Source: Brucella pituitosa | GTDB taxonomy: Bacteria; Pseudomonadota; Alphaproteobacteria; Rhizobiales; Rhizobiaceae | NCBI RefSeq assembly: GCF_003049685.1 | Contig: NZ_PYSY02000001.1 | Location: 620,001 to 684,000 of the forward strand | DNA length: 64,000 bases | Direction: 5' to 3' | Shown: piece after piece, positions 44,539-53,151 of the stretch | Layout of the letters: each line of letters opens with the position of its first letter | Position numbering within the stretch: the first letter of the stretch is position 1 | Notes under the pieces: model-generated | What the model was told of the DNA's origin: nothing | What the model saw: the letters and a program-made list of their open reading frames with translations, nothing else | Databases searched by the model: none | Position numbers and translations under genes: made by a program

Positions 44539-46455
44539 ATGTCCCGACCCATAACCCCATTGCTCGATAAAGCGCCGACGCCGGACGCTTTGCGTGCATT
44601 GCCGGAGGCAGATCTGCCGCAGCTTGCGCAGGAATTGCGCGCCGAGATGATCGATGCCGTCTCCACAACAGGTGGGCATCTGGGCGCAGGTTTGGGTGTG
44701 GTTGAACTTACGGTCGCGTTGCATCACGTCTTCGACACGCCGCATGACCGCATCATCTGGGACGTCGGACATCAGACATATCCGCACAAGATTCTGACTG
44801 GTCGCCGTGATCGTATTCGCACATTGCGTCAGGAAGGCGGGCTTTCCGGCTTCACCAAACGCGCTGAAAGCGAATATGATCCATTTGGTGCTGCGCATTC
44901 ATCGACATCGATTTCCGCTGGCCTCGGCATGGCGGTCGCCTCCGATCTCTCTGGAGAAAAGCGCAATGTGATCGCCGTCATTGGCGACGGCTCCATGTCG
45001 GCGGGCATGGCTTACGAAGCGATGAACAATGCCGGTGCGCTCGATGCGCGCCTCATCGTCATCCTCAACGACAACGACATGTCGATTGCGCCACCGACCG
45101 GTGCGATGAGCGCTTATCTGGCACGCCTTGTTTCCGGCAAGACCTATCGCAGCGTGCGTGAAGCTGCCAAGCAGGTTGCCAAGAAACTGCCGAAATTTTT
45201 GCAGGATAAAGCCCGTAAATCGGAAGAGTTCACACGTGCCTTCTTCACTGGCGGGACGATGTTTGAAGAGTTGGGCTTTTATTATGTCGGCCCTATCGAC
45301 GGGCACAATCTCGACCATCTGCTGCCGATCCTGAAAAATGTTCGCGACGCACAGGAAGGCCCTGTGCTGATCCATGTGGTCACGCAAAAGGGCAAGGGCT
45401 ATGCGCCCGCCGAAGCTGCCGCCGACAAATATCACGGCGTCAACAAGTTCGATGTGATTACCGGCAAGCAGTCGAAGCCACCTGCAAATGCGCCGAGCTA
45501 CACCAAGATTTTCGGCACGAGCCTGATCGAAGAAGCGCGTCACGACGACAAGATCGTGGCGATCACGGCTGCAATGCCAACAGGGACGGGCCTTGACCTA
45601 TTTGGCGAAGTCTTCCCCAACCGCACGTTTGATGTCGGCATTGCCGAGCAGCACGCCGTCACTTTTGCTGCCGGTCTGGCCTCGGAAGGCTATAAGCCGT
45701 TCTGCGCCATTTACTCGACCTTCCTTCAGCGCGGCTATGATCAGGTCGTGCATGACGTATCGATCCAGAATCTGCCGGTACGTTTTCCTATCGACCGTGC
45801 CGGACTGGTGGGCGCAGATGGCCCGACCCATGCGGGTTCATTCGACACAGGCTTTCTCGCAGCGTTACCGGGTTTCGTGGTGATGGCTGCATCGGACGAA
45901 GCCGAACTGCGTCATATGGTGCGCACGGCTGCAGACTACGATGAAGGTCCGATCTCTTTCCGCTATCCGCGTGGCGATGGTGTCGGCGTCGAATTGCCGG
46001 AACGCGGCACGGCACTTGAAATCGGCAAGGGCCGCATTGTGCGTGAAGGCACCAAGGTTGCACTGCTTTCCTTCGGAACGCGCCTGCAGGAATGCCTGAG
46101 CGCTGCTGATGAGCTGGGTGCCGCAGGGCTTTCTACAACCGTTGCTGATGCGCGTTTTGCCAAGCCGCTGGACCATGACCTCATCCGTCGTCTCGCGCGC
46201 GAACATGAAGTGCTGGTGACTGTTGAGGAAGGCGCTGTCGGTGGCTTTGCCGCCCATGTCCTGCAATTTCTTGCAACCGATGGTCTGCTGGATCGTGGCC
46301 TCAAGGTTCGCGTGCTGACATTGCCCGACATCTATCAGGATCATGCCAAGCCGGAAGTCATGTATGCCAATGCCGGTCTCGACCGGGCAGGCATCGTACA
46401 CACCGTCTTTGCCGCCTTGGGGCGTGAAGCAATAACCGCGTCCTTCCGTGCCTGA
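44539..46455 (+). CDS. dxs: 1-deoxy-D-xylulose-5-phosphate synthase
   Basis: Dxs is the first enzyme of the MEP isoprenoid pathway; it joins pyruvate and glyceraldehyde 3-phosphate with thiamine diphosphate. The 638 residues are typical. The thiamine-diphosphate motif is GDGSMSAG...LNDNDMSI (GDG 149-151, NDN 177-179); the catalytic Glu is in [10 protein letters not shown] (about 372) and the transketolase-like pyrimidine domain follows. The stop codon overlaps the tlyA start by 8 bases, so the next gene is translationally coupled. Confidence 0.98.
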   Translation: MSRPITPLLDKAPTPDALRALPEADLPQLAQELRAEMIDAVSTTGGHLGAGLGVVELTVALHHVFDTPHDRIIWDVGHQTYPHKILTGRRDRIRTLRQEGGLSGFTKRAESEYDPFGAAHSSTSISAGLGMAVASDLSGEKRNVIAVIGDGSMSAGMAYEAMNNAGALDARLIVILNDNDMSIAPPTGAMSAYLARLVSGKTYRSVREAAKQVAKKLPKFLQDKARKSEEFTRAFFTGGTMFEELGFYYVGPIDGHNLDHLLPILKNVRDAQEGPVLIHVVTQKGKGYAPAEAAADKYHGVNKFDVITGKQSKPPANAPSYTKIFGTSLIEEARHDDKIVAITAAMPTGTGLDLFGEVFPNRTFDVGIAEQHAVTFAAGLASEGYKPFCAIYSTFLQRGYDQVVHDVSIQNLPVRFPIDRAGLVGADGPTHAGSFDTGFLAALPGFVVMAASDEAELRHMVRTAADYDEGPISFRYPRGDGVGVELPERGTALEIGKGRIVREGTKVALLSFGTRLQECLSAADELGAAGLSTTVADARFAKPLDHDLIRRLAREHEVLVTVEEGAVGGFAAHVLQFLATDGLLDRGLKVRVLTLPDIYQDHAKPEVMYANAGLDRAGIVHTVFAALGREAITASFRA

Positions 46456-47206
46456 TATTTCGTCCGATAAGAGCTTGCGGCTTGATCAGTTGCTGGTCGA
46501 ACTTGGGCTGTCTGCGACGCGCTCACGTGCGCGCGATGCGATCCAGCGCGGCACGGTCACGGTGGATGGCAAGCCCGTCACCAAGGCGGGCCAAACGGTT
46601 CTGCGTACGGCAAAGATCGCCGTGGATGATCCGGCAAGCGCCTATGTTTCTCGCGGGGCACTAAAGCTCATAGCAGCGCTCGATCACTTTGGTCTTGATG
46701 TGAAGGGGCAGACTGCCCTTGATATTGGCGCATCGACCGGCGGCTTTACGCAGGTGCTTCTGGAACGCGGTGCCAACCACGTCATCGCTATTGATGTGGG
46801 GCACGACCAGTTGCATGAGACCCTGCGCAAGGATGCTCGCGTCATCAACAAGGAAGGTGTCAATGCGCGTGCGCTGGATTTCAGCCACCTTGATGGACGT
46901 GAAATCGATTGCGTGGTGTCAGATGTCAGTTTCATTTCGCTGAAACTCGCTTTGCCCCCGGCATTGGCCTTTGCGCAAAAAGGTGCTATCTGCGCGCTTC
47001 TCGTAAAGCCGCAATTTGAAGCTGGCCGCGAGGCCATTGGCAAGGGTGGCATTTTGCGCGACCCGGCAGATGGCGAACGCATAGCAGAAGAACTAAGATC
47101 ATGGCTTGAGACGCAACCCGGTTGGCGCGCGCTCGGCCTCTGCCCGTCACCCATTGAGGGCAGTGACGGCAATCGTGAATATTTATTGGCAGGAAAGAAG
47201 GACTAA
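46448..47206 (+). CDS. tlyA: TlyA-family rRNA 2'-O-methyltransferase
   Basis: This predicted rRNA methyltransferase of the hemolysin A/TlyA group has 252 residues. An S4 RNA-binding domain ([30 protein letters not shown], about 10-65) precedes an FtsJ-like methyltransferase with motif [21 protein letters not shown] (about 90-110). In Mycobacterium TlyA methylates 16S and 23S rRNA; the target here is inferred. It starts at GTG 46448, overlapping dxs by 8 bases, and shares one base with the next start (TAATG). Confidence 0.93.
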   Translation: MPDISSDKSLRLDQLLVELGLSATRSRARDAIQRGTVTVDGKPVTKAGQTVLRTAKIAVDDPASAYVSRGALKLIAALDHFGLDVKGQTALDIGASTGGFTQVLLERGANHVIAIDVGHDQLHETLRKDARVINKEGVNARALDFSHLDGREIDCVVSDVSFISLKLALPPALAFAQKGAICALLVKPQFEAGREAIGKGGILRDPADGERIAEELRSWLETQPGWRALGLCPSPIEGSDGNREYLLAGKKD

Positions 47207-48435
47207 TGACGACGCAAATTACAATCCGCTCGATAGGTGCGGGCGGCGATGGCGTCGCCAATCTTCCCGATGGCCAGATTTATGTGCCTTTCACACTGCC
47301 GGGTGAGGTGGCCAATGTTGCGCGCGACAAGAACCGTGCGACGGTTATGGCGCTTCTCGAAACGTCGCCTGAACGGCAGGATCCGGCTTGCCAGCATTTT
47401 GAAGATTGCGGCGGCTGTGCGTTGCAGCATTGGCAGGATGAGCCCTATCGATTGTGGAAGCGTGAGCTGGTCGTTTCAGCGCTTAAAAGCAAAGGGCTCG
47501 ATGTTGACGTGGATCCGCTGGTCGCCTGTCAGCCGCGCTCGCGACGCCGTGCGACCTTTGCTGCCCGCAAAACGGAAAAAGGCGTGCTGTTAGGCTTCAA
47601 CCGCCACCAGAGCCATGAGATTATCGATATCGTTGAATGCGCTGTCACCGTGCCTGAAATTATTGCACGGCTTGATGATCTGCGCGAAGTGGGGGCACTG
47701 ATTGCTCCTGGTTCCAAGCCGTTTAAACTGGCTGCAACGGTTACGGCATCAGGACTTGATCTGGCAGCAAGCGGCTGCGGCAAGCTGAGCGACGAGCAGC
47801 GCCGCGCACTGACTGCGCTCATTATGAAAAAGGGCTTTGCGCGCCTTTCGCATGAAGGCGAAATCATCGTGGAGCCGAAAAAGCCGATCATTCATTTCGG
47901 CAAAGTGCCGGTTCCGGTTCCACCGGGTTGCTTCCTGCAGGCAACCGCCGACGCAGAAGAAGTGATGGTGTCGCTCGTCCTTTCACATCTTGGCAAAGCA
48001 AAACGCGTTGCAGACCTCTTCTGCGGTGTTGGTACATTTGCACTGCGCATTGCTGAAAAGAGTGCGGTCCACGCGATTGAAAACGACGCACCGGCACTTG
48101 CTGCCCTTGATCGCGGCGTGCGCCACGTGCAGGGGCTTAAGCCCGTTTCGGTCGAACGGCGTGATCTGTTCCGTCGTCCGCTGATGCCAAAGGAATTGCT
48201 GCCTTACAATGCGGTTGTCTTTGATCCGCCACGTGCGGGTGCCGAAGAACAGGCGCTTGAGCTGGCAAAATCCAAGGTGGAGAAGATTGTCGCGATCTCG
48301 TGCAACCCCGTAACACTCGCCCGTGACCTCGCCATTCTGGTGAAAGGCGGCTACCGCATCACCCGCGTCACGCCGATTGACCAGTTCCTCTGGTCATCGC
48401 ATGTAGAAGCGGTAGTGATGCTGGTGAAAAAGTAA
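47206..48435 (+). CDS. RlmD/TrmA-family class I RNA m5U methyltransferase
   Basis: It methylates uridine C5 in RNA using S-adenosylmethionine; 409 residues. The iron-sulfur cluster motif C62-x5-C68-x2-C71 (CQHFEDCGGCALQHW) and a fourth Cys near 145 in IVECAVT are present. SAM motif ADLFCGVGTFALRIA, catalytic VISCNPVTLARDL and DPPRAGAEEQAL fit the RumA/TrmA family. An N-terminal TRAM-like domain is shortened. The ATG overlaps the tlyA stop by one base, so dxs, tlyA and this gene form one operon. A terminator follows. Confidence 0.93.
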   Translation: MTTQITIRSIGAGGDGVANLPDGQIYVPFTLPGEVANVARDKNRATVMALLETSPERQDPACQHFEDCGGCALQHWQDEPYRLWKRELVVSALKSKGLDVDVDPLVACQPRSRRRATFAARKTEKGVLLGFNRHQSHEIIDIVECAVTVPEIIARLDDLREVGALIAPGSKPFKLAATVTASGLDLAASGCGKLSDEQRRALTALIMKKGFARLSHEGEIIVEPKKPIIHFGKVPVPVPPGCFLQATADAEEVMVSLVLSHLGKAKRVADLFCGVGTFALRIAEKSAVHAIENDAPALAALDRGVRHVQGLKPVSVERRDLFRRPLMPKELLPYNAVVFDPPRAGAEEQALELAKSKVEKIVAISCNPVTLARDLAILVKGGYRITRVTPIDQFLWSSHVEAVVMLVKK

Positions 48436-48443
48436 AGTTGGAT

Positions 48444-48476
48444 AAAAGCCGGGCGATTGAGCCCGGCTTTTCTATT
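48444..48476 (+). terminator. Rho-independent terminator of the dxs operon
   Basis: AAAAGCCGGGC pairs with GCCCGGCTTTT around GATTGA, followed by CTATTTCT. It sits 9 bases after the methyltransferase stop. Confidence 0.93.
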
Positions 48477-48489
48477 TCTATCGGCGGTG

Positions 48490-48918
48490 TCAGTTGGCCA
48501 GTCCGTCAAAGTTCGTCAGAATGGTGGTCCAGCCCTTGATGTGGCCGTCTCGCGCTTCAGGGCTGCGGAATTTGACCTGTTTCAGCGTAATGTCGGTGGT
48601 ATTCGCGTCGACCTCCTTGAGGTCTATCGTCACCACGCTGTCGTCCAGCGAATGGGGCGAATTCCATGTAAATGCCAAGCGTGAATGTGGATCGATTTCC
48701 AGATAAGTGCCCGAATGCGGCACGTCGCGGTCGACCATGTGCATGATGATGGAAAAGCGTCCGCCTTTCACAGCATCCGTGCTGACATCGGACGGTCCGG
48801 TGCTGTCGCTTGATGCACGCATGAATTTCGCGAGCGTCATGGGCGAGAGCCATGCGTCGAAAACTTTCTCCCGGGGAGCGGCGATCCTGTGATTGACTGT
48901 CAGTTCAAGCTCACTCAT
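48490..48918 (-). CDS. SRPBCC/AHSA1-domain protein
   Basis: This 142-residue START/Bet v1-fold protein has the AHSA1 pattern NHRIAAPREKVFDAWLSPMTLAKFM and the C-terminal WTTILTNFDGLAN. Such proteins bind small hydrophobic ligands. The start at 48918 overlaps the stop of the ArsR gene by 8 bases, a coupled pair repeatedly seen in bacteria where the ArsR repressor controls the SRPBCC partner. The frame extends upstream to 48945 without homology. Confidence 0.88.
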   Translation of the reverse strand: MSELELTVNHRIAAPREKVFDAWLSPMTLAKFMRASSDSTGPSDVSTDAVKGGRFSIIMHMVDRDVPHSGTYLEIDPHSRLAFTWNSPHSLDDSVVTIDLKEVDANTTDITLKQVKFRSPEARDGHIKGWTTILTNFDGLAN

Positions 48919-49246
48919 TTTCCTGTTCCTTCGAAACGAGTACATCTTCCAGCGCCATTAGGCGCAGTTCCCAGACAGACTTGAGTTCCGCGAACCATGC
49001 TTCCACTTCCCGCACGGGCTCAAGTTCGGCGGCAATGAAATGTTCGCGTCCTAAAGTCTTGCGGGTGACCAACCCTGCCTCCTCCAGCACCTTGATGTGT
49101 TTGGAGACCGAGTTGAGCGACATGTCGAAATGAGCGGCGAGTGCAGTCACTCTTGACGCACCCTCCTGAACGAGAAGCGTCAAGATATGCCGTCGGGTAA
49201 CATCCCCCACAGCTTTGAGAATATGTGACAGAGCATCATCGTTCAT
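48911..49246 (-). CDS. ArsR-family transcriptional regulator
   Basis: This 111-residue winged helix-turn-helix repressor has recognition helix region VTALAAHFDMSLNSVSKHIKVLEEAGLVTRK. It lacks the cysteine metal site of the classical ArsR proteins, so its signal is not metal by that route. It is coupled to the SRPBCC gene (8-base overlap). This is the ArsR/SRPBCC signalling pair; the ligand is unknown. The divergent upstream region is short and AT-rich. Confidence 0.88.
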   Translation of the reverse strand: MNDDALSHILKAVGDVTRRHILTLLVQEGASRVTALAAHFDMSLNSVSKHIKVLEEAGLVTRKTLGREHFIAAELEPVREVEAWFAELKSVWELRLMALEDVLVSKEQENE

Positions 49247-49395
49247 TATTCACCCGTGAGGTTGAATATACTGCATTGTTAAAAATAGTCAACCATATGG
49301 TTGAATATACGCATGACCACCCGCGCGACGCAAGCGAATGGCGTTGAAGTTTAGGAAGAATAAGCCGTTTCTATAGAGGAAATGGAGAGGCTTTC

Positions 49396-50097
49396 TCAGG
49401 ATTTTGGGGAAAGAGCGGCATTTACCGCCGCCTCTGCATGCAACCTTGTAGTGTCAAACACCGGCACGGGGCTATCCTGCTGACTGACAAGCAGCATGAT
49501 TTCGGTGCAGCCGAGAATGATGGCTCTAGCCCCGCGCTCAACCAGACGATTGATGACAGCGCGGTATTTTTCGCGTGATGCATCGCGCACATCGCCCACC
49601 ACCAGTTCCTGATAGATGATGTCATGCACGGTTTTGCGGTCGGCATCGTCAGGCACAAGGACTTCAAGTCCGTGTTTTGAAACGAGGCGACCTTTGTAGA
49701 AATCCTGCTCCATTGTGAAAGCAGTGCCAAGCAATCCGACTTTGGACAAGCCTGCGGCCTTGATCTTCTCCGCCGTCGGGTCGGCGATATGCACAAGCGG
49801 GATCGATGTGGCGTTTTCGACGTCAGCAGCCATTTTATGCATGGTGTTGGTGCAGATCAGGATGAAATCTGCGCCGCCCTTTTCAAGGTTCTGCGCCGCC
49901 TCGATCATAAGCTTGGTCAGCGCGTCCCATTTGCCTTCATGCTGAAGCTGCTCGATTTCACCAAAATCCATCGACCACATCAGACTCTTGGCTGAATGTG
50001 TGCCGCCGAGCCGTGCGCGGATTTCCTGATTGATGATGCGATAATATTCCTGCGAGCTTTCCCAGCTCATCCCGCCTATCAGCCCGATCGTCTTCAT
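49396..50097 (-). CDS. Aspartate/glutamate racemase-family protein
   Basis: This is a cofactor-free amino-acid racemase (YgeA/RacX group) of 233 residues. The two catalytic cysteines are Cys82 in ILICTNTMHKM and Cys197 in IILGCTEIML. MKTIGLIGGMSWESSQEYY opens the family. GGGAGGGG precedes the ATG at 50097; the longer frame to 50175 has no support. The substrate may be Asp, Glu or another amino acid. Confidence 0.9.
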   Translation of the reverse strand: MKTIGLIGGMSWESSQEYYRIINQEIRARLGGTHSAKSLMWSMDFGEIEQLQHEGKWDALTKLMIEAAQNLEKGGADFILICTNTMHKMAADVENATSIPLVHIADPTAEKIKAAGLSKVGLLGTAFTMEQDFYKGRLVSKHGLEVLVPDDADRKTVHDIIYQELVVGDVRDASREKYRAVINRLVERGARAIILGCTEIMLLVSQQDSPVPVFDTTRLHAEAAVNAALSPKS

Positions 50098-50175
50098 CAA
50101 CCCCTCCCGGATAAAATTAAGGGCGGATCGCTCCGCCCCTGTAATTCGGTCATATGTTTTGGGCGAAAGCCGCAA

Positions 50176-50778
50176 TCACATCTTTTCGATGATCTTCTGG
50201 TCGCCTTCATGTGCCTTGCCATTGGCGGCGATGATGGCGGGAACGATGTCTTCCGCCTTGTCGATAACCAGAGGCTTCACCTGATACGCGGTGTGCAGGA
50301 AACCTTCCGCCGTCATGTGCTCAAGAAGCGAGAGCATAGGCTGCCAGAAATTGTTGATGTTTGCGAAAACCATCGGCTTGCGATGCTTGCCGAGCTGCGC
50401 CCAGGTCATCATTTCCACGATTTCTTCAACCGTGCCGATGCCGCCGGGAAGGGTGACAAACGCGTCCGACTTCTGGAACATCAGATGCTTGCGCTCGTGC
50501 ATGTCGCCTACCACGATAAGCTCGGTCAGCTCCTGCGCTTTTTCAAGGCTTGCTTCCTTGTTGAGCAGGAAGGTCGGGATGATGCCGGTGACTTCGCCGC
50601 CAGCTTCCATAACGCCTTGCGCAACCGCGCCCATGATGCCGCGCGTGCCGCCACCATAAACAAGGCGCAGGCCATGTTCAGCAATGGACCGGCCGAGCGT
50701 AACACCCGCTTCGCGATAGATGGGGTTCAGGCCCGTTGAAGAGCCGCAATAAACACAAATGGATCGAATCTCAGACAT
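50176..50778 (-). CDS. LOG-family (TIGR00730) Rossmann-fold hydrolase
   Basis: This family hydrolyses nucleoside 5'-monophosphates at the N-glycosidic bond and includes cytokinin-releasing LOG enzymes. The 200 residues begin SICVYCGSSTGLNPIY. GGGTRGIMGAVA (about 42-52) and the conserved PGGIGTVEEIVEMMTWAQLG (111-130) form the AMP-binding signature. The substrate here is inferred only. Its gene lies 78 bases upstream of the racemase gene on the same strand. Confidence 0.9.
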   Translation of the reverse strand: MSEIRSICVYCGSSTGLNPIYREAGVTLGRSIAEHGLRLVYGGGTRGIMGAVAQGVMEAGGEVTGIIPTFLLNKEASLEKAQELTELIVVGDMHERKHLMFQKSDAFVTLPGGIGTVEEIVEMMTWAQLGKHRKPMVFANINNFWQPMLSLLEHMTAEGFLHTAYQVKPLVIDKAEDIVPAIIAANGKAHEGDQKIIEKM

Positions 50779-50840
50779 GATTTTCTTGTGCGCTTTTGCC
50801 GTTTCAGCGTCAAGCTTTGGCGTGGTGAATTGGTCGGTTT

Positions 50841-50940
50841 AGAGTATGTCTCCCAAAAGTGGAAACCGGTTTTGGGAGACATGTGTAAAAACAAAAAGCT
50901 AGAGCATTTCGAATGATTCCATTTAAACCGGAAATGCTCT
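50841..50940. repeat. Two-hairpin intergenic repeat, copy 10a
   Basis: The first module ATGTCTCCCAAAA/TTTTGGGAGACAT forms a near-perfect hairpin around GTGGAAACCGG. The second pairs AGAGCATTTC with GAAATGCTCT. Confidence 0.85.
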
Positions 50941-51008
50941 AGCTGGACATTTTCGAGCATAACTATATCTCTTGAGAGGTGGAATTTTGACAGGGAGTTG
51001 AGTTGTTC

Positions 51009-51356
51009 ATGAGCAAATGGATTCTATTGCTTGGTCTTTCGCTGGCGGCTTCCAGCGCGTCGGCAGGTGAAATCAACATCACGTTGCCCGACGATATCGA
51101 GGTGACGACCAACTCCGTCCTCTACACTTGCGGCGATAAGAATGTCTCTGCCACTTACTATAATGCTGGCGATATTTCTCTCGCTGAGCTGGAAATGGAA
51201 GACCAGACAGTGGTGGCTGCCAACGTAATTTCCGGCTCCGGTGCCAAATATGCAGGTGGCATTTACATTTGGTGGACCAAGGGTGAAACTGCAGATTTGT
51301 ATAATCTGATGGACGATCCTGAGCAGGAAAAGCCAATCAGCTGTGTTGAACAGTAA
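51009..51356 (+). CDS. MliC/PliC-type periplasmic inhibitor of C-type lysozyme
   Basis: The 115-residue protein has a Sec signal peptide (MSKWILLLGLSLAASSASA) and a small beta-barrel domain with YTCGDKNVSATYYNAGD and the SGSGAKYAGGIYIWWTKGETADLY core typical of MliC. Cys41 and Cys112 would form the disulfide. MliC/PliC proteins block host lysozyme in the periplasm or on the membrane; there is no lipobox, so this is the soluble form. The ATG at 51009 is preferred over the TTG at 51003. Confidence 0.9.
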   Translation: MSKWILLLGLSLAASSASAGEINITLPDDIEVTTNSVLYTCGDKNVSATYYNAGDISLAELEMEDQTVVAANVISGSGAKYAGGIYIWWTKGETADLYNLMDDPEQEKPISCVEQ

Positions 51357-51471
51357 TTTTTCTGCAATAAACGCCTCATAACTTGCGTAATTCTGCTCTG
51401 ATTTCTTGTAGGCCAAAGCAAAAGGCGGTAAACCCATTGATTAATTTATCTCATGTGGGTTCCGGGCCGAA

Positions 51472-52701
51472 ATGCAAAACTACAGATATGGGGTTATCGG
51501 TGTTCTTCTCGTCCTCGTTCTAGGCGGGGGCGCATATTATTGGAATTCTGTAAAGGAGCAGGGCGCATCGTCGGGTTCAGACGTGGTAGCAACGGCTCCC
51601 GAAGCGGGCAACGCGCAAAAGCCAGCCGAAGCGCAAGCGCCTGCGGCTGTGCAGGAGCAGCAGAAACCTGCCGAAGTGATGCCGGAACCGGCCACCCCAG
51701 AAGCGCCTAAAGAGGCCAAGGTGCCAGCGTTCGATATTTTGCGTGTCGAACCTGATGGCTCCGTCGTAATTGCAGGTCAGGCTGCGGCCAATGCCGCTGT
51801 CGAAGTCATTTCTGGCTCAAAGGTATTAGGAACGACCAAGGCCGGCGAGAACGGTGATTTCGCTATTGTTCTTGATGAGCCGCTTGAGCCGGGCGATCAC
51901 CAATTGGTGCTGCGTGCAGGCGGTGCAGGTGGCGACGTTGCCACATCGGCGCAAACGGCCATTGTGTCCGTGCCAGATAGCAGCACTGGTCAGGTTTTGG
52001 CTCTTGTCGAAGAGCCGGGTCAGGCAAGTCGCCTGATCACCAAGCCGGAAGCTCCTGCACAACAGGCGACATCTTCGCCGGAAGCTGGCGCAACGACAAC
52101 GGAGCAAGTGCCTCAGGTGAAACCCGATCCGGATGCGCCGATTGCTATTGAGGCCGTGGAAATCGAAGGCGATAAGGTTTTCGTTGCTGGCAACGCCAAG
52201 GGCTCCAAAGCGGGTAGCAGCGTTGTTGTGAACGCTAATGATATTATGCTTGGTGCCAGCGCGATTTCTCCAGAAGGTCGTTTTCTGGTGCAAAGCCAGA
52301 AGCCTCTTGCTGTCGGTGATTATATCATCCGTGCCGATCTGATGGATAGCAGTGGACGGGTGATTGCGACCGCGCGCGTACCTTTCCGTCGCGAAGCTGG
52401 TGAGAATGTTTCGGCGATAGCTTCCGAAACAAGCGGCCAGAATGGTAGCGCAGAGGATGCCTCCACGAGTGTGCCATTGCAGAAGGTGGAAGGCTCGGTG
52501 ATTATTCGCAAGGGTGATAATCTCTGGACAATTTCCAAGCGCACTTACGGTAAGGGCACACGCTATACGACCATCTATCTCGCCAATCGCGACCAGATCC
52601 GTAATCCGGATTTGATTTTGCCTGGGCAGGTCTTTGTCATGCCACAGCAGCCGCTGGGTGATGACGAAGTGCAGCGTCGCCTGCAAGATTCCTCGAACTG
52701 A
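51472..52701 (+). CDS. LysM peptidoglycan-binding protein with Ig-like repeats
   Basis: This 409-residue protein has an N-terminal signal anchor (about 7-25), a Pro/Ala/Glu-rich linker (about 40-85), two Ig-like segments with the DGSVVIAGQAAANA and GDKVFVAGNAKGS pattern, and a C-terminal LysM domain (about 342-391, IIRKGDNLWTISKRTYG). It is probably tethered in the periplasm and binds peptidoglycan. The N-terminal lead is one gene per transcript: the MliC gene ends 115 bases upstream, and a double hairpin terminator follows. Confidence 0.88.
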   Translation: MQNYRYGVIGVLLVLVLGGGAYYWNSVKEQGASSGSDVVATAPEAGNAQKPAEAQAPAAVQEQQKPAEVMPEPATPEAPKEAKVPAFDILRVEPDGSVVIAGQAAANAAVEVISGSKVLGTTKAGENGDFAIVLDEPLEPGDHQLVLRAGGAGGDVATSAQTAIVSVPDSSTGQVLALVEEPGQASRLITKPEAPAQQATSSPEAGATTTEQVPQVKPDPDAPIAIEAVEIEGDKVFVAGNAKGSKAGSSVVVNANDIMLGASAISPEGRFLVQSQKPLAVGDYIIRADLMDSSGRVIATARVPFRREAGENVSAIASETSGQNGSAEDASTSVPLQKVEGSVIIRKGDNLWTISKRTYGKGTRYTTIYLANRDQIRNPDLILPGQVFVMPQQPLGDDEVQRRLQDSSN

Positions 52702-52703
52702 CG

Positions 52704-52772
52704 CAAAACAGCAATATCTGTTTTGTGAACGCAGTGTCCCTTAGAAAGGACGCTGCGTTATATTGCTTTTTT
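52704..52772 (+). terminator. Double hairpin terminator after the LysM gene
   Basis: A small perfect hairpin CAAAACAG/CTGTTTTG (52704-52725) precedes a 12-bp stem AACGCAGTGTCC/GGACGCTGCGTT with one mismatch (52728-52759), then ATATTGCTTTTTT. It insulates the next gene. Confidence 0.9.
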
Positions 52773-52775
52773 GAG

Positions 52776-52802
52776 TATAATCGTATATCGTCGATTTACG
52801 AT
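52776..52802 (+). promoter_or_regulatory. Probable promoter/operator of the ArsR-exporter operon
   Basis: A TATAAT hexamer (52776-52781) sits 20 bases before the ATG, and the inverted repeat ATCGTA (52780-52785)/TACGAT (52797-52802) overlaps both the -10 end and the start codon. The spacing fits an autoregulatory ArsR operator. The implied leader is only about 13 bases without a Shine-Dalgarno sequence. Confidence 0.5.
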
Positions 52803-53136
52803 GAAGATTTCTCCAGAAGCGATGTCCGATATTTTCCCGGGCGTAGATGATGATCTTGCGGCGCGCATTTATGCAGCGCTCGGTCATCCCGTTCGTATTC
52901 ACATTCTCCGACAGCTGATTTTTGAAGATGCCTGCTGCTGCAAGGACATTGTCGGGCGTCTCGATCTTGCTCAGTCTACCGTCTCGCAGCATCTCAAAGT
53001 TCTCGTACAAGCGGGCCTCATTGACTACCGGCCCGACCGCCAGACCTCGCGCTACAGCGTCAACTGGCAGCAACTGACTATCATTCGTTCGCATCTCGCA
53101 GCCTTTCGTAACGGCTGTTGCGAAACAACTGTCTGA
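52801..53136 (+). CDS. Cysteine-rich ArsR/SmtB-family repressor
   Basis: This 111-residue winged helix-turn-helix protein has three consecutive cysteines (Cys45-47, EDACCCKDI) ahead of the recognition helix (LDLAQSTVSQHLKVLVQAGLI). This matches the position of the alpha-3 metal site of ArsR/CadC-type sensors. Two more cysteines (106-107) lie near the C-terminus. It precedes an Atm1-type exporter by 15 bases, so the pair is probably a metal- or metalloid-responsive operon. The start at 52801 lacks a ribosome site; the TTG at 52771 would lie inside the promoter. Confidence 0.88.
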   Translation: MKISPEAMSDIFPGVDDDLAARIYAALGHPVRIHILRQLIFEDACCCKDIVGRLDLAQSTVSQHLKVLVQAGLIDYRPDRQTSRYSVNWQQLTIIRSHLAAFRNGCCETTV

Positions 53137-53151
53137 TTTGAAAGAAACACC

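Noticed and set aside
50841..50940. tRNA-like or CRISPR structure
   Set aside because: The palindromic arms are long and imperfectly spaced, with no repeated units of a CRISPR array and no cloverleaf.
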